From NCBI RefSeq assembly GCF_000495475.1, contig NZ_ASGZ01000068.1, positions 56,661 to 120,660 of the forward strand: 64,000 bases of DNA, in the 5' to 3' direction. Positions 56,439-64,000 of this stretch are shown here, piece after piece. Below the pieces are notes generated by a model. That model had not been told where the DNA came from, made no database searches, and saw only the letters and a list, made by a program, of their open reading frames with translations. A program made the translations under genes and the position numbers. Source of the DNA: Candidatus Halobonum tyrrellensis G22 (GTDB lineage: Archaea; Halobacteriota; Halobacteria; Halobacteriales; Haloferacaceae). Numbering within the stretch: the stretch's first letter is position 1; every line of letters begins with the position of its first letter.

Positions 56439-56681
56439 GACGCGCCCGACGCGCCCTCGGCGCGACCCCGCCGGCCCGCCGACGGCTCCCTTCCGGCACC
56501 ACCGCCGACGCCCGTCCCCCGTCGCCGGAACTATTCGTGTCCGTGTTCCGATTCGACGAGCGTCGACTACGTGTAAGCAGACCGTACTCGATCCGAACGT
56601 GAGTAGTATCGTATCATTCTTCGGCGGCGGAGGCGAGCCTCCCAAGCGTCGACGGGAGCCCGGGGCGCCGCGCGGGTCGGC

Positions 56682-57698
56682 TCAGGCGCCGTCACGGACC
56701 GTCTCGACGAACGCCGCCTCCGCGTCGCGCCACGCCGCGACGACCCGGTCGTGTTCCTCGTCGGCGTCGCCGCCGGTCCGGCCGTGGTCGTCGAGCCACG
56801 CGGCGGTCCGACGGACGCCCTCCTCCCAGGAGACGGTCTGTTCGAACCCCAGGTCGCGGCGCGCCTTCGCGTTGTCGAACACCGCGCTGAACCGGTAGTG
56901 GTCCCGTAACCCTCGCGTCCGGTCGGGGAGCGCCTCCCGCAGCGTGTCGGTCGGGACGTAGACCAGGTCGGGGTCGGGCGCGTCGAGGGCGTCCGCGGCC
57001 CGGCGGTGGTACTGGTTCCACGTCATCGGGTGTTCGCCCGTCGCGTGGTACGCCTCGCCGACGGCCTCCTGGTTGCCGACCGCGCCGACGAACGCGCCCG
57101 CGACGTCGTCGCGGTGGCAGGTGGCCCAGACGGTCGAGCCGTCGCCGTGGACCACGATGGGGTCGCCCGCGCGGAGGCGGTCGATGTACGCCGCACCCGT
57201 CGAGAGCGTGTCGTTGAGCGTCCCGCCCTCGCCGTACGTGTCCCACGGGCGGATGATCGTGACCGGGAAGCCGTCGGTTCGATACGCCTCGAAGAGGACG
57301 TCCTCGCAGTCGGCCTTCTTGCGGCCGTAGTCGCTGACCGGCGGCGCCCGCGCGGCCGACTCGGTCACCGGCATGTCCGCGACCGGGCGGTGGTAGACGT
57401 CGATGGTCGAACAGAACACGTACTGGTCGACCTCGCCCGCGAACGCGTCGACCGCCCGCTCGACCTCCGCGGGGTCGAACGCCACCATGTCGACGACGCA
57501 GTCGACGTCGAGGCCGTCGGTCGCCTCGGCGAGGGCGCCGTCGTCGGTCCGGTCGCCGGTCACCCGGTCGACCGACTCGGGGATGGCGGCGTCCGTCTCG
57601 CCGCGCGTGAACACGGTGACCTCGTGGCCGGCGTCGACCAGTTGTCGGGTGATACCGGTGCTGATCAGCCCGGTTCCGCCGATGATGAAGACGTGCAC
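56682..57698 (-). CDS. NAD-dependent epimerase/dehydratase family protein
   Basis: A 338-residue extended SDR. GGTGLISTG near the N-terminus is the NAD-binding glycine motif, and YGRKKADCE carries the catalytic Tyr and Lys. The IIRPWDTYGEGG segment and the C-terminal domain are like sugar epimerases/reductases. Substrate unknown. It is divergent from a Gfo/Idh gene and close to a TIM-barrel isomerase and an AGE epimerase, which suggests a small sugar utilisation or modification pathway. A GTTATCC box on its own strand lies 20-25 nt before the start. Confidence 0.75.
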   Translation of the reverse strand: MHVFIIGGTGLISTGITRQLVDAGHEVTVFTRGETDAAIPESVDRVTGDRTDDGALAEATDGLDVDCVVDMVAFDPAEVERAVDAFAGEVDQYVFCSTIDVYHRPVADMPVTESAARAPPVSDYGRKKADCEDVLFEAYRTDGFPVTIIRPWDTYGEGGTLNDTLSTGAAYIDRLRAGDPIVVHGDGSTVWATCHRDDVAGAFVGAVGNQEAVGEAYHATGEHPMTWNQYHRRAADALDAPDPDLVYVPTDTLREALPDRTRGLRDHYRFSAVFDNAKARRDLGFEQTVSWEEGVRRTAAWLDDHGRTGGDADEEHDRVVAAWRDAEAAFVETVRDGA

Positions 57699-57804
57699 GC
57701 CCGTTCGGACACCGTCCGAGCGGATAACTCCCGTCGGTCGGACAGCCGACGCGACACGCCGTGAGCGGAACCACTACGTCGGCGACGCCCCGTCGGGAGA
57801 GTGG

Positions 57805-58908
57805 ATGAGTCAGTACACGGTCGCCGTCGTCGGGACCGGTCCCGACCCGGCGAACCCGACGGTCGAGGGGTTCGCCATGGGGTATCGCCACGCGGAAGCG
57901 TTCCGGAACGACGACCGCTGCCGGCTGGTGGCGTGCGCCGACCTGGTACCGGAGCACGCCGCCGCGTTCGCCGACGAGTTCGGCCTCGACGAGACGGCCG
58001 TCTTCGCCGACTACGAGCGGATGGTGGCGTCGGTCGAACCGGACGTCGTCAGCGTCGCGGTGCCGCCGGCGGCCCACGAGGAGGTGGTCGTCGGCTGTGC
58101 GCGGGCGGGCGCGGTCGAGGCGGTCCACTGCGAGAAGCCGATGGCGCTGACGCTCCGGAGCGCCGAGCGGATGGTCCAGGCGTGCTGGCGGCGGGGCGTC
58201 CAGTTGACGTTCAACCGCCAGCGCCGGTTCGGCAAGCCGTTCACCGAGGCGGCGCGGCTCGTCGAGGAGGGCGCGGTCGGCGACCTCGAACGGGTCGAGA
58301 TCGGGTGGGGCGACTTCTTCGACACCGGCGCGCACGCGGTCGACCTCGCGGGGATGTTCGCCGGCGACCGGCCCGCCGAGTGGGTGATCGCCCAACTCGA
58401 CTACCGCGACGAGGACGTCCGGTTCGGCGCCCACCAGGAGAACCAGATGTTCGCACAGTGGCGCTACGAGAACGGCGTCCACGGCGTGCTCTCGACGGGT
58501 GAGGGGAGCGGCCTGGTCGACGCACCGTTCCACCTCCGCGGCTCCGACGGCGAGATACGGATCGGCGGCGACCCGATGCTCGAACTCCGACGGGGGGACG
58601 GCTGGGAGGCGGTCGACGTCGGCGGCGAGACGATGCACGGCGCGCCCGGCGACGCCGACCGGTTCGGGTCGAGCTTCCACGACCGCTCGGTCGCCGCGGT
58701 CGTCGACGCCCTCGACTCCGGCGAGGAGTCGGCGCTGTCGGGGCGGACGGGGCTGAACACGGCCGAGATACTGTTCGGCGGCTACGAGTCGGTCCGGCGG
58801 CGCGGACGGGTCGACCTCCCGCTCGACATCGACGACAGCCCGCTGGAGGCGATGGTCGAGTCGGGCGCGCTCTCGCCCGAACCCGCGAGCGACCCCGGGG
58901 CGGAGTGA
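57805..58908 (+). CDS. Gfo/Idh/MocA family oxidoreductase
   Basis: A 367-residue NAD(P)-dependent oxidoreductase with VAVVGTGPDPANP (an elongated glycine motif) near the N-terminus, CEKPMALT as the hallmark at about residue 112 and a C-terminal FDTGAHAVDLAGMF stretch with the conserved histidine. Substrate unknown. The ATG at 57805 is preferred because the upstream open frame has no family-like sequence. It is divergent from the epimerase/dehydratase and converges on the isomerase gene. Confidence 0.8.
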   Translation: MSQYTVAVVGTGPDPANPTVEGFAMGYRHAEAFRNDDRCRLVACADLVPEHAAAFADEFGLDETAVFADYERMVASVEPDVVSVAVPPAAHEEVVVGCARAGAVEAVHCEKPMALTLRSAERMVQACWRRGVQLTFNRQRRFGKPFTEAARLVEEGAVGDLERVEIGWGDFFDTGAHAVDLAGMFAGDRPAEWVIAQLDYRDEDVRFGAHQENQMFAQWRYENGVHGVLSTGEGSGLVDAPFHLRGSDGEIRIGGDPMLELRRGDGWEAVDVGGETMHGAPGDADRFGSSFHDRSVAAVVDALDSGEESALSGRTGLNTAEILFGGYESVRRRGRVDLPLDIDDSPLEAMVESGALSPEPASDPGAE

Positions 58909-58957
58909 GGGGCGCGAGCGGCGGTCCGGCGGGTCCGCGACGGGTCCCGCGTCCCGC

Positions 58958-59689
58958 CTACCAGTACGCCGCGACCACGTCGTCCGCGTGATCCAGCGTC
59001 GCGTACGAGTCGGGGCGGTCCTCCGCCTCGTAGGTCAGCCAGTCGGCGTCCATCCCGCGGACCGCCTCGACCGTCCGGGCCACGTCGAGGTCCCCCTCGC
59101 CCACCTCGACCACGTCGCCCGCGTCGGCGTCGTAGTCCTTGAGGTGGACCAACTCGACCCGGTCGGCGTGGGCGTCGAGGAAGTCGAGCGGGTCGGAGCC
59201 GGCGGCGCCGACCCAGCCGAGGTCGACCTGGAAGCCCACCCGGTCGGTCCGCTCGATCAGCCGCTCGATGGCGGGTGCGCCGTCGAGGTCGGCGAACTCC
59301 TGGTCGTGGTTGTGGTAGTGGAGGTCGAGGCCCCGGTCGGCGAGTGCGGCGGCGGCGGCGTCGAGGCGGTCGGCCGCGTCGTCGACCGCCCCGGCCGATT
59401 CGAAGTTGTCGGGGTCGAGCCACGGCACCGCGACGGTCTCACAGCCGAGTTCGCTGTACGTCTCGGCGACGCCGTCGGGGTCGGACTCGATCTCGTCGAG
59501 ACCGACGTGCGCGCCGGCGGCGTCGAGACCCGCGCGGTCGAGCGCCGCGGACAGGTCGTCGACGCTCGCGCCGTCGAGTCCGGCGAACTCGACGCCGTCG
59601 AACCCCGTCTCGCCCACCCGCTCGATCACCGTCGAAAGCGGGTCGTCGACGGCGTGGAGGCTGTACAGTTGGAAGCCGATGGCGGTCAT
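58958..59689 (-). CDS. TIM-barrel sugar phosphate isomerase/epimerase-like protein
   Basis: A 243-residue protein of the xylose-isomerase-like TIM-barrel family. The fold starts IGFQLYSLHAVDDPLSTVIERVGETGFDGVEFAG. Likely metal ligands appear in YHNHDQEF, FQVDLGW, HLKDYDA and TYEAED near the C-terminus. It is the size of DUF-type sugar isomerases that act on 2-keto or uronic sugars. The box GCTTATGTC, 20-30 nt upstream on its strand, fits a leaderless promoter. The neighbour at 59799 is an AGE epimerase. Confidence 0.76.
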   Translation of the reverse strand: MTAIGFQLYSLHAVDDPLSTVIERVGETGFDGVEFAGLDGASVDDLSAALDRAGLDAAGAHVGLDEIESDPDGVAETYSELGCETVAVPWLDPDNFESAGAVDDAADRLDAAAAALADRGLDLHYHNHDQEFADLDGAPAIERLIERTDRVGFQVDLGWVGAAGSDPLDFLDAHADRVELVHLKDYDADAGDVVEVGEGDLDVARTVEAVRGMDADWLTYEAEDRPDSYATLDHADDVVAAYW

Positions 59690-59798
59690 ACCTCGGCCGT
59701 CGCCGGTCGGAGACATAAGCGTCGGTGGTCGTCCGGGTCGGCCGCTCCCGCGTCGAGCGTTCGACCCGGACGGCCGCTCCCGCGCGAGCGCCGCGTCG

Positions 59799-61028
59799 CT
59801 ACGCGCCGTCGGGCGGCCACTCGCCGTCGGCGGGCACCGCATCGCGCGCCCGCAACGCCTCGTAGCAGGCGTTGACGTGGTGGTAGCCGCTCTTCACTTT
59901 GGGCACCTCGTCGATACCCTCCGCCACCGCGCCCTCGGGGGTGAGCCGCTCGTAGCGGACCCCGTACGCGTGGTTGGTGGCGTGGTCGTGGAGGTAGGCG
60001 TGGACCCGGTCGAACCACTCGTCGTAGCGGTCGTCGCCGGTCGCGGCGGCGAGGCGGGCGGCCGCCCCCAGCCCCTCTTCGAGCGCCCAGGTGTACTTCC
60101 CCTCGACCACCGGGTCGCCGTCGCGGTCGACCGTGTAGTGGAAGCCGCCCCGGTCGTCGTCCCAGCCGTCGGTCACGGCGGCGTCGAAGAACCGCTCCGC
60201 GCGGTCGAGATACCAGTCGGCGCCGTCGTGTGCGTCGAGGGCGACGAGGAGCTTCGCCCACTCCAGCAGGTGGCCCGGCTGGTAGCCCCACGGCCGGAAC
60301 AGGTCCCGCGGCCGGTCGCGGTTGTAGCTCCAGTCGACGTCCCAGTCGGCGGTGAAGTGCTCCCAGATCAGGCCGTCGGCGGCGTCCGCGCCGTCGCGGG
60401 CGACCCGTTCGGCGACCGAGACGGCGCGGTCGAGACACCGGTCGTCGCCGACCGCCTCGTACGCTGCCAGCAGCGCCTCGCAGGCGTGCATGTTGGCGTT
60501 CTGGCCGCGGTACGTCGGCTCGACCGGCTCCCAGTCGGCGGTGCGGTCGCTCGCGTACGCGCCGTGTTCCGGCTCGAAGAACCGCTCGTCGAGAAGATCC
60601 GCGGTCTCGGTCACCAGCCGCTCCGCGCGGCCGATGCCCGCCTTCGCGGCCGTCGCGTACGCCAGCAGGACGAACGCGTGGCCGTACGTCGACCGGGTCG
60701 CGTCGGTCACCTCGCGGCCGGCGAACTCCAGAGCGTACCCCCCGCGGTCGGCGTCGTACGCGACGTTACGGAGGTACGAGAGGCCGTGTTCGGCCGCCGG
60801 CACGCACCAGACCGGGCCGCCGAGGAGCGCGCCGACCGCGAAGCCGAAGACGAACCGCGCGGTCGGGACGAGGTGTTTCGTCCGCCCGTCGTACACCGCG
60901 CCGTCGCGGTCGCTCACCTGCGCGACGTAGCCGCCGAAGTGGGTGTCGAGCGAGCGGTCGCGGTGGAACCGGAGGACGCCGAGCGCGTCCCGGCGGAGCC
61001 ACTCGGGCGATCGGAAGGGGGGCGACAT
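59799..61028 (-). CDS. AGE family epimerase/isomerase
   Basis: A 409-residue alpha/alpha-barrel protein of the N-acylglucosamine 2-epimerase/YihS family. Conserved features are THFGGYVA, RTKHLVPTARFVFGFA, NANMHACEALLAAY, DLFRPWGYQPGHLLEWAKLL and GYHHVNACYEAL, with catalytic histidines in the last two. Members interconvert GlcNAc/ManNAc, mannose/fructose or sulfoquinovose-type sugars; the substrate cannot be read here. The open frame upstream of the start ATG at 61028 lacks family sequence. Confidence 0.8.
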   Translation of the reverse strand: MSPPFRSPEWLRRDALGVLRFHRDRSLDTHFGGYVAQVSDRDGAVYDGRTKHLVPTARFVFGFAVGALLGGPVWCVPAAEHGLSYLRNVAYDADRGGYALEFAGREVTDATRSTYGHAFVLLAYATAAKAGIGRAERLVTETADLLDERFFEPEHGAYASDRTADWEPVEPTYRGQNANMHACEALLAAYEAVGDDRCLDRAVSVAERVARDGADAADGLIWEHFTADWDVDWSYNRDRPRDLFRPWGYQPGHLLEWAKLLVALDAHDGADWYLDRAERFFDAAVTDGWDDDRGGFHYTVDRDGDPVVEGKYTWALEEGLGAAARLAAATGDDRYDEWFDRVHAYLHDHATNHAYGVRYERLTPEGAVAEGIDEVPKVKSGYHHVNACYEALRARDAVPADGEWPPDGA

Positions 61029-61158
61029 CCTGTCGGTAGCTCGCCGCCGGGGGACGAAAAAGGACCCGCACAGAGGGACCCGTACGGTCGTCCGGACGTT
61101 CAGGATGGTCGGGGCGGCCGCGACCGACCGGGCCGCCGCGGCACGGTCGGCTACCCGG

Positions 61159-61800
61159 CTACGGCGGGTGCGACTCGTGCCACTCGCGGCAGACCGTCTC
61201 GAGCGACCGCTCGTCGTGGTCGGGTCCGACCGGGAACGACTCGGTCCGGCTGTCGAGGACGTCCGCCTCGCCGTCGCCCGCGTCGACCAACCGTCGCTCC
61301 TCGACGGTGACCGTCGGGCGGGCGACGTCGGCGTCGTCGACGACGAACTCGCGTTCGACGGTGTGCTCGCGGCCGTCGTCGCCGGGGAACGTGTACGACC
61401 CGAAGAAGGCGTAGTCCTGGTCGGGCGTGGTGTTCTTCTCCTGGAACGTCGACTCCACCGGCCGGTCGTCGAGTTCGCCGCGGCCGTACGCCGAGAGCGA
61501 CGACCACTCGTCGTCGCCGCCGACGCGGCGCATCCACTCGCCGAGCGACTCGTCGCCCTCGGGTTGGGTCTCGCTCCGCCGGAGGAGGGTGACGCGCTCG
61601 GCGTCCTCGTCGAGTTCCCCCTCGTACACCACCTCGTCGTCGGGGTCGAACACGTAGCCGGTCCCACCCGCGCCGCCGCCGGCCATCCCGATCCAGCGCG
61701 ACTCGACCGAGACGTTCCGGTCGTCGTCGGGCGCGTCGACCGGCCACTGGTCGAACCGGGCGTCCGTCTCCTCGTTCGGGTCGTCGCCTGAGCGACTCAT
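61159..61800 (-). CDS. Hypothetical acidic haloarchaeal protein
   Basis: This 213-residue acidic protein is not recognised. It has a beta-rich core with SVESRWIGMAGGGAGGTGYVFDPDDEVVYEGEL and a second block DYAFFGSYTFPGDDGREHTVEREFVVDDADVA, with no signal peptide, membrane segment or catalytic motif. Its codon use matches neighbours. CTTTAGTTC, 20-30 nt upstream, could serve as promoter. Confidence 0.5.
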   Translation of the reverse strand: MSRSGDDPNEETDARFDQWPVDAPDDDRNVSVESRWIGMAGGGAGGTGYVFDPDDEVVYEGELDEDAERVTLLRRSETQPEGDESLGEWMRRVGGDDEWSSLSAYGRGELDDRPVESTFQEKNTTPDQDYAFFGSYTFPGDDGREHTVEREFVVDDADVARPTVTVEERRLVDAGDGEADVLDSRTESFPVGPDHDERSLETVCREWHESHPP

Positions 61801-61842
61801 ACCGCCCGATCGACCCCGATCGAACTAAAGCGCTGTTGCCCC

Positions 61843-62322
61843 TCAGACCGGGTCGAGGTCGTACCCCCACTCGCGGAGCACGGCCGCGACGAGGTCGGGG
61901 TTGCGCTGGGCGAGAACCATCGCCGCCTCCCGGTAGTCGGACTTGTACACCTCCTCGCCGAGCGAGGCTTCGAGCGCCGCCTGGAGGTCGGACTCCCCGT
62001 CGATCACCTCCTCGCGGAGGAAGAACGGCACCTGGCTCCGCCCCTCGTTCACCGTCTCCCGGCGGAGGGTGTACGGGAGCGACTCCACCGTCGGGCGGGC
62101 GTCGGTGGCGTCCGTGTCCGCCGCCGGCTCCCCCTCGCCCGCGTCGGCCGCCCCCTCCCCGGGTTCGCCGTCGGGCGCGTCGGCCGAGTCGGCCGCCCCC
62201 CCGCGGTCGGAACGGTCCTCGTCGGCCCGCCCACCCTCCGCGGCCGCTTCGCCGCCGTCGCCGTCGTTTCCGTCGTCGCCGTCGTCCAACCCCGCGTCGC
62301 GCGACCCGGACTTGAGCCCCAT
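61843..62322 (-). CDS. ParA-associated small acidic partner protein
   Basis: A 159-residue protein. The first 80 residues are Asp/Glu/Gly/Ala low complexity and disordered. The C-terminus (LPYTLRRETVNEGRSQVPFFLREEVIDGESDLQAALEASLGEEVYKSDYREAAMVLAQRN...) is compact and may bind DNA or ParA. It is translationally coupled to parA (ATGA overlap), as partition partners often are. It is proposed as the ParB/adaptor of the pair; no ParB homology is seen. Confidence 0.55.
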   Translation of the reverse strand: MGLKSGSRDAGLDDGDDGNDGDGGEAAAEGGRADEDRSDRGGAADSADAPDGEPGEGAADAGEGEPAADTDATDARPTVESLPYTLRRETVNEGRSQVPFFLREEVIDGESDLQAALEASLGEEVYKSDYREAAMVLAQRNPDLVAAVLREWGYDLDPV

Positions 62323-63200
62323 CAGACGCTCACCTCCGGTTCGTCGGTGCCCGTCTCGGGCGTCGGCAGCCCGGCCTCGCGTTCGAGGTGGCGCGCGAGT
62401 CGGTCGAACCGGTCGAGCGTGTCGAGTTCGTACTCCCGCTTCCGCGAGCGGTGTTCCTCGACGTAGCGGTAGGGGCTACACTGCTGTTTCCAACACCCCT
62501 CCATCAGCGACCCGCGCTCGCCGACGACGACCGGGATGGGGAAGCCGCTCCCCCGGATCTCGTCGAGGATCTCGCGCTGGTCGCGGGTGTCCTTGTAGCC
62601 GACGGGGACCACCGCGAGCACGCCCACGTCGACGTCGATGCTCGCCTCCAGCCCGTCGACCAGGTCGTCGAGCCCCTCGATCGACTCTTGACCCTTCGCG
62701 GTCGCCTCGAACGGGATGACCACGTTCCGCACGGCCACGAGCGCGTTGTAGAGGATCGGACCCGCCTTCCCGGCGGTGTCGACGACGACCACGTCGTAGT
62801 CGTCGCGGACGCCCGCCCCGCTGAGCACGCGGTGGAGTTGGCCGTACATGCTGTACGCCTCGCCGAAGTTCTCCGCCTGCTCCTTCTCGTTGAGGAGGAA
62901 CTCGTGGAGGTCCTCGAGCATGTTGTGCGAGGGGACCAGGTCGACCCCGGCTTCCACCTCGATGGGCAGGTCGGCGAACGCACCCTTCGGCCGGCCGACC
63001 AGGTGTCGGACGAGGTTGTCCGCCTCGGGGTCGCCGCGGTCGTACTCCGGGCCGAACAGGTAGGTGAGACTCCCGTTTTGGGTGTCCATGTCGATCGCGA
63101 GCACGTCGTGGCCGGCGCGAGCGTGGCTCACCGCGAGCGTCGCCGCCGTCGACGTCTTGCCGACGCCGCCCGCCTCCGACACCGGCGCGTAGGTCAACAT
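62322..63200 (-). CDS. ParA family ATPase
   Basis: A 292-residue deviant-Walker partition ATPase. EAGGVGKTS (about 9-17) is the ParA/MinD P-loop, DMDTQNGSLTYLFG is the switch, and DVVVVDTAGKAGPILYNA the Walker-B region. The C-terminal segment, ending in an acidic tail, fits ParA. ATG 63200 precedes the P-loop by eight residues; the longer frame begins with a Cys-rich non-family segment. It partitions a replicon or cargo by ATP-driven positioning. The next gene downstream is its overlapping partner, and an iteron array lies 62 bp upstream. Confidence 0.8.
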   Translation of the reverse strand: MLTYAPVSEAGGVGKTSTAATLAVSHARAGHDVLAIDMDTQNGSLTYLFGPEYDRGDPEADNLVRHLVGRPKGAFADLPIEVEAGVDLVPSHNMLEDLHEFLLNEKEQAENFGEAYSMYGQLHRVLSGAGVRDDYDVVVVDTAGKAGPILYNALVAVRNVVIPFEATAKGQESIEGLDDLVDGLEASIDVDVGVLAVVPVGYKDTRDQREILDEIRGSGFPIPVVVGERGSLMEGCWKQQCSPYRYVEEHRSRKREYELDTLDRFDRLARHLEREAGLPTPETGTDEPEVSV

Positions 63201-63221
63201 ACCGGAGTAGCTATCGCCGCC

Positions 63222-63231
63222 ACACATAAGC
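63222..63231 (-). promoter_or_regulatory. TATA-like box of parA
   Basis: On the minus strand AAGCTTATGTG lies about 27 nt upstream of the parA ATG. The same GCTTATG core precedes the 58958-59689 gene. It sits between the gene and the iteron array. Confidence 0.5.
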
Positions 63232-63261
63232 TTCAGTCAGACAGTGTAGCGACGAGAGATA

Positions 63262-63365
63262 ACTATAGTCTATAGCTATACCTTTCAGCTATACCGCCCG
63301 ACTATACCGATCGATTATAGACTCAGACTATACTATCCAACCATACTGCTCAACTATAGTTTAGA
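63262..63365. repeat. Eight 13-bp iterons (RCTATAC array) upstream of parA
   Basis: Units start at 63262, 63275, 63288, 63301, 63314, 63327, 63340 and 63353, exactly 13 bp apart. Their first seven bases are ACTATAG, GCTATAC, GCTATAC, ACTATAC, ATTATAG, ACTATAC, ACCATAC and ACTATAG. The remaining six bases vary. The array is AT-rich in GC-rich DNA. It is probably a ParA/partner binding site (centromere-like) or an operator; a replication origin is less likely as no Rep gene is in view. Confidence 0.85.
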
Positions 63366-63450
63366 GATGCACCGGTGAGCTACACTCCGGGGCGATACCC
63401 GTCGGCGACAGTCGGCAGAGCCACCGCCGGTCGTGGAAGGGGCGAGCGAC

Positions 63451-64000
63451 CTACGGGATGTTTGGCGGCTCGGGCGGCCCGCGACCGGGACCGTCCCGCC
63501 GCCGGCTCTCGGCCGCGAGCGCCGCGGTGACGACGCCGCCGACCGCCATCGGCGCCCAGTAGGTCGCGACGCGGTACAGCACCACGCCGGCGGTCGCCCC
63601 GCCGACCGGGAGACCGCCGGCGCCGACGAGCAGGCCGACCAGCGCCGCCTCGACGCCGCCGACGCCGCCGGGGAGCGGCACCGCGACGGCGAGCAGGCCG
63701 ACCGGGAGGACGAACGCCGCGAGACCGACCGACACCGGGTGACCGACCGCGCGCATCGACAGCCAGAACGCGGCGACGAGGGCGGTCCACCCCGCGGCCG
63801 ACAGCCCCAGACAGGTCGCGAGACAGCGGCGGTTCCCCACCACGCGTTCGACCCCGCCGAGGAACGACGCCACCCGGGCGGCGAGCCGCGACGGGTCGAC
63901 CGGGAGGACGCGACCGGTGACGCGGTTGGCGGCCGCGACGGCGGCGACGGCGACGCGGACCGCCGCCCGCCCGGCGTCGTCGCGGGCGCGCCAGCCGACG
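63451..64000 (-). CDS. Flippase-like integral membrane protein (UPF0104/LPG-synthase TM type), partial
   Basis: The C-terminal part of a leftward gene that continues beyond the right edge. About 180 residues are visible. These include at least five hydrophobic helices with ACLGLSAAGWTALVAAFWLS and VPLPGGVGGVEAALVGLLVGAGG, the conserved P-G-G-x-G-x-x-E segment of the UPF0104/YbhN family. Members transport lipids or lipid-linked sugars. The chain ends in a Pro/Arg-rich tail. The N-terminus is missing. It lies 250 bp upstream of parA with the iterons between. Confidence 0.7.
   Translation of the reverse strand, partial: VGWRARDDAGRAAVRVAVAAVAAANRVTGRVLPVDPSRLAARVASFLGGVERVVGNRRCLATCLGLSAAGWTALVAAFWLSMRAVGHPVSVGLAAFVLPVGLLAVAVPLPGGVGGVEAALVGLLVGAGGLPVGGATAGVVLYRVATYWAPMAVGGVVTAALAAESRRRDGPGRGPPEPPNIP

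Noticed and set aside
63262..63365. CRISPR array
   Set aside because: Repeats are 7 bp in a 13-bp period, far too short, and no Cas genes are present.
63201..63450. Replication origin
   Set aside because: Iterons and AT-richness would fit, but no Orc1/Cdc6 or Rep gene and no ORB-like element was seen, so a partition or operator site is preferred.

Overview
The window is a very GC-rich (roughly 70 % or more by eye) archaeal segment whose proteins are strongly acidic. Several families are typical of haloarchaea (class Halobacteria): bat-type HTH regulators, a TbsP-like regulator, an RdfA-like protein followed by an archaea-specific SMC-related protein, DUF5789, and a PhoX-like esterase with a Tat signal. 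Many starts have a TATA-like box about 25-35 nt upstream and little or no leader, and many genes overlap by ATGA or GTGA. The housekeeping content suggests a chromosome. Genus cannot be decided from the sequence. I saw no rRNA, tRNA, CRISPR array or insertion sequence.

Left part (1-35.8 kb): a large cell-surface glycan locus. Positions 203-8649 are an eight-gene, almost fully overlapping operon. Its first members form a Wbp-like set (acetyltransferase, aminotransferase, Gfo/Idh oxidoreductase, UDP-sugar 6-dehydrogenase, 2-epimerase) expected to convert UDP-GlcNAc into a di-N-acetylated hexuronic acid. A GT2 glycosyltransferase, a polysaccharide deacetylase and a GNAT/FemAB-like transferase are interleaved. 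Next come a DUF354 glycosyltransferase-like gene, a NikR-like regulator, a GT4 glycosyltransferase with a sulfatase-fold enzyme, and glmS with a GlmU-like gene. A second amino-sugar module follows (DegT aminotransferase, Gfo/Idh, formyltransferase, Wzx-like flippase, alkaline-phosphatase-superfamily enzyme, methyltransferase/toroid fusion). After two HTH regulators there is a GT4 gene broken by a single-base shift in a C7 tract, then a GT2 gene, a second nucleotidyltransferase, a GT4 gene, a divergent WecB-like protein and glmM. GlmS, GlmM and the GlmU-like protein together could supply UDP-GlcNAc to the locus. A 12-mer, GCATAACAAAGC, recurs upstream of four of its transcription units.

Middle (35-50 kb): a membrane protein, a CHAT-domain protease-like protein divergent from a TbsP-like regulator, a flavin reductase, a three-subunit xanthine-dehydrogenase-type molybdenum hydroxylase, a small zinc ribbon protein, trehalose-6-phosphate synthase, a DUF5789 protein, a bat-type regulator and a solitary tyrosine recombinase.

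Right part (49-64 kb): a membrane-anchored cohesin-like protein beside a secreted PhoX-like enzyme carrying its own cohesin-like and dockerin modules, then RdfA/SMC-like cell-shape genes, a small sugar-metabolism cluster (epimerase/dehydratase, Gfo/Idh, TIM-barrel isomerase, AGE epimerase), and a ParA plus small acidic partner. Upstream of ParA lies an exactly 13-bp-periodic array of eight RCTATAC-like iterons. The window ends inside a flippase-like membrane gene.
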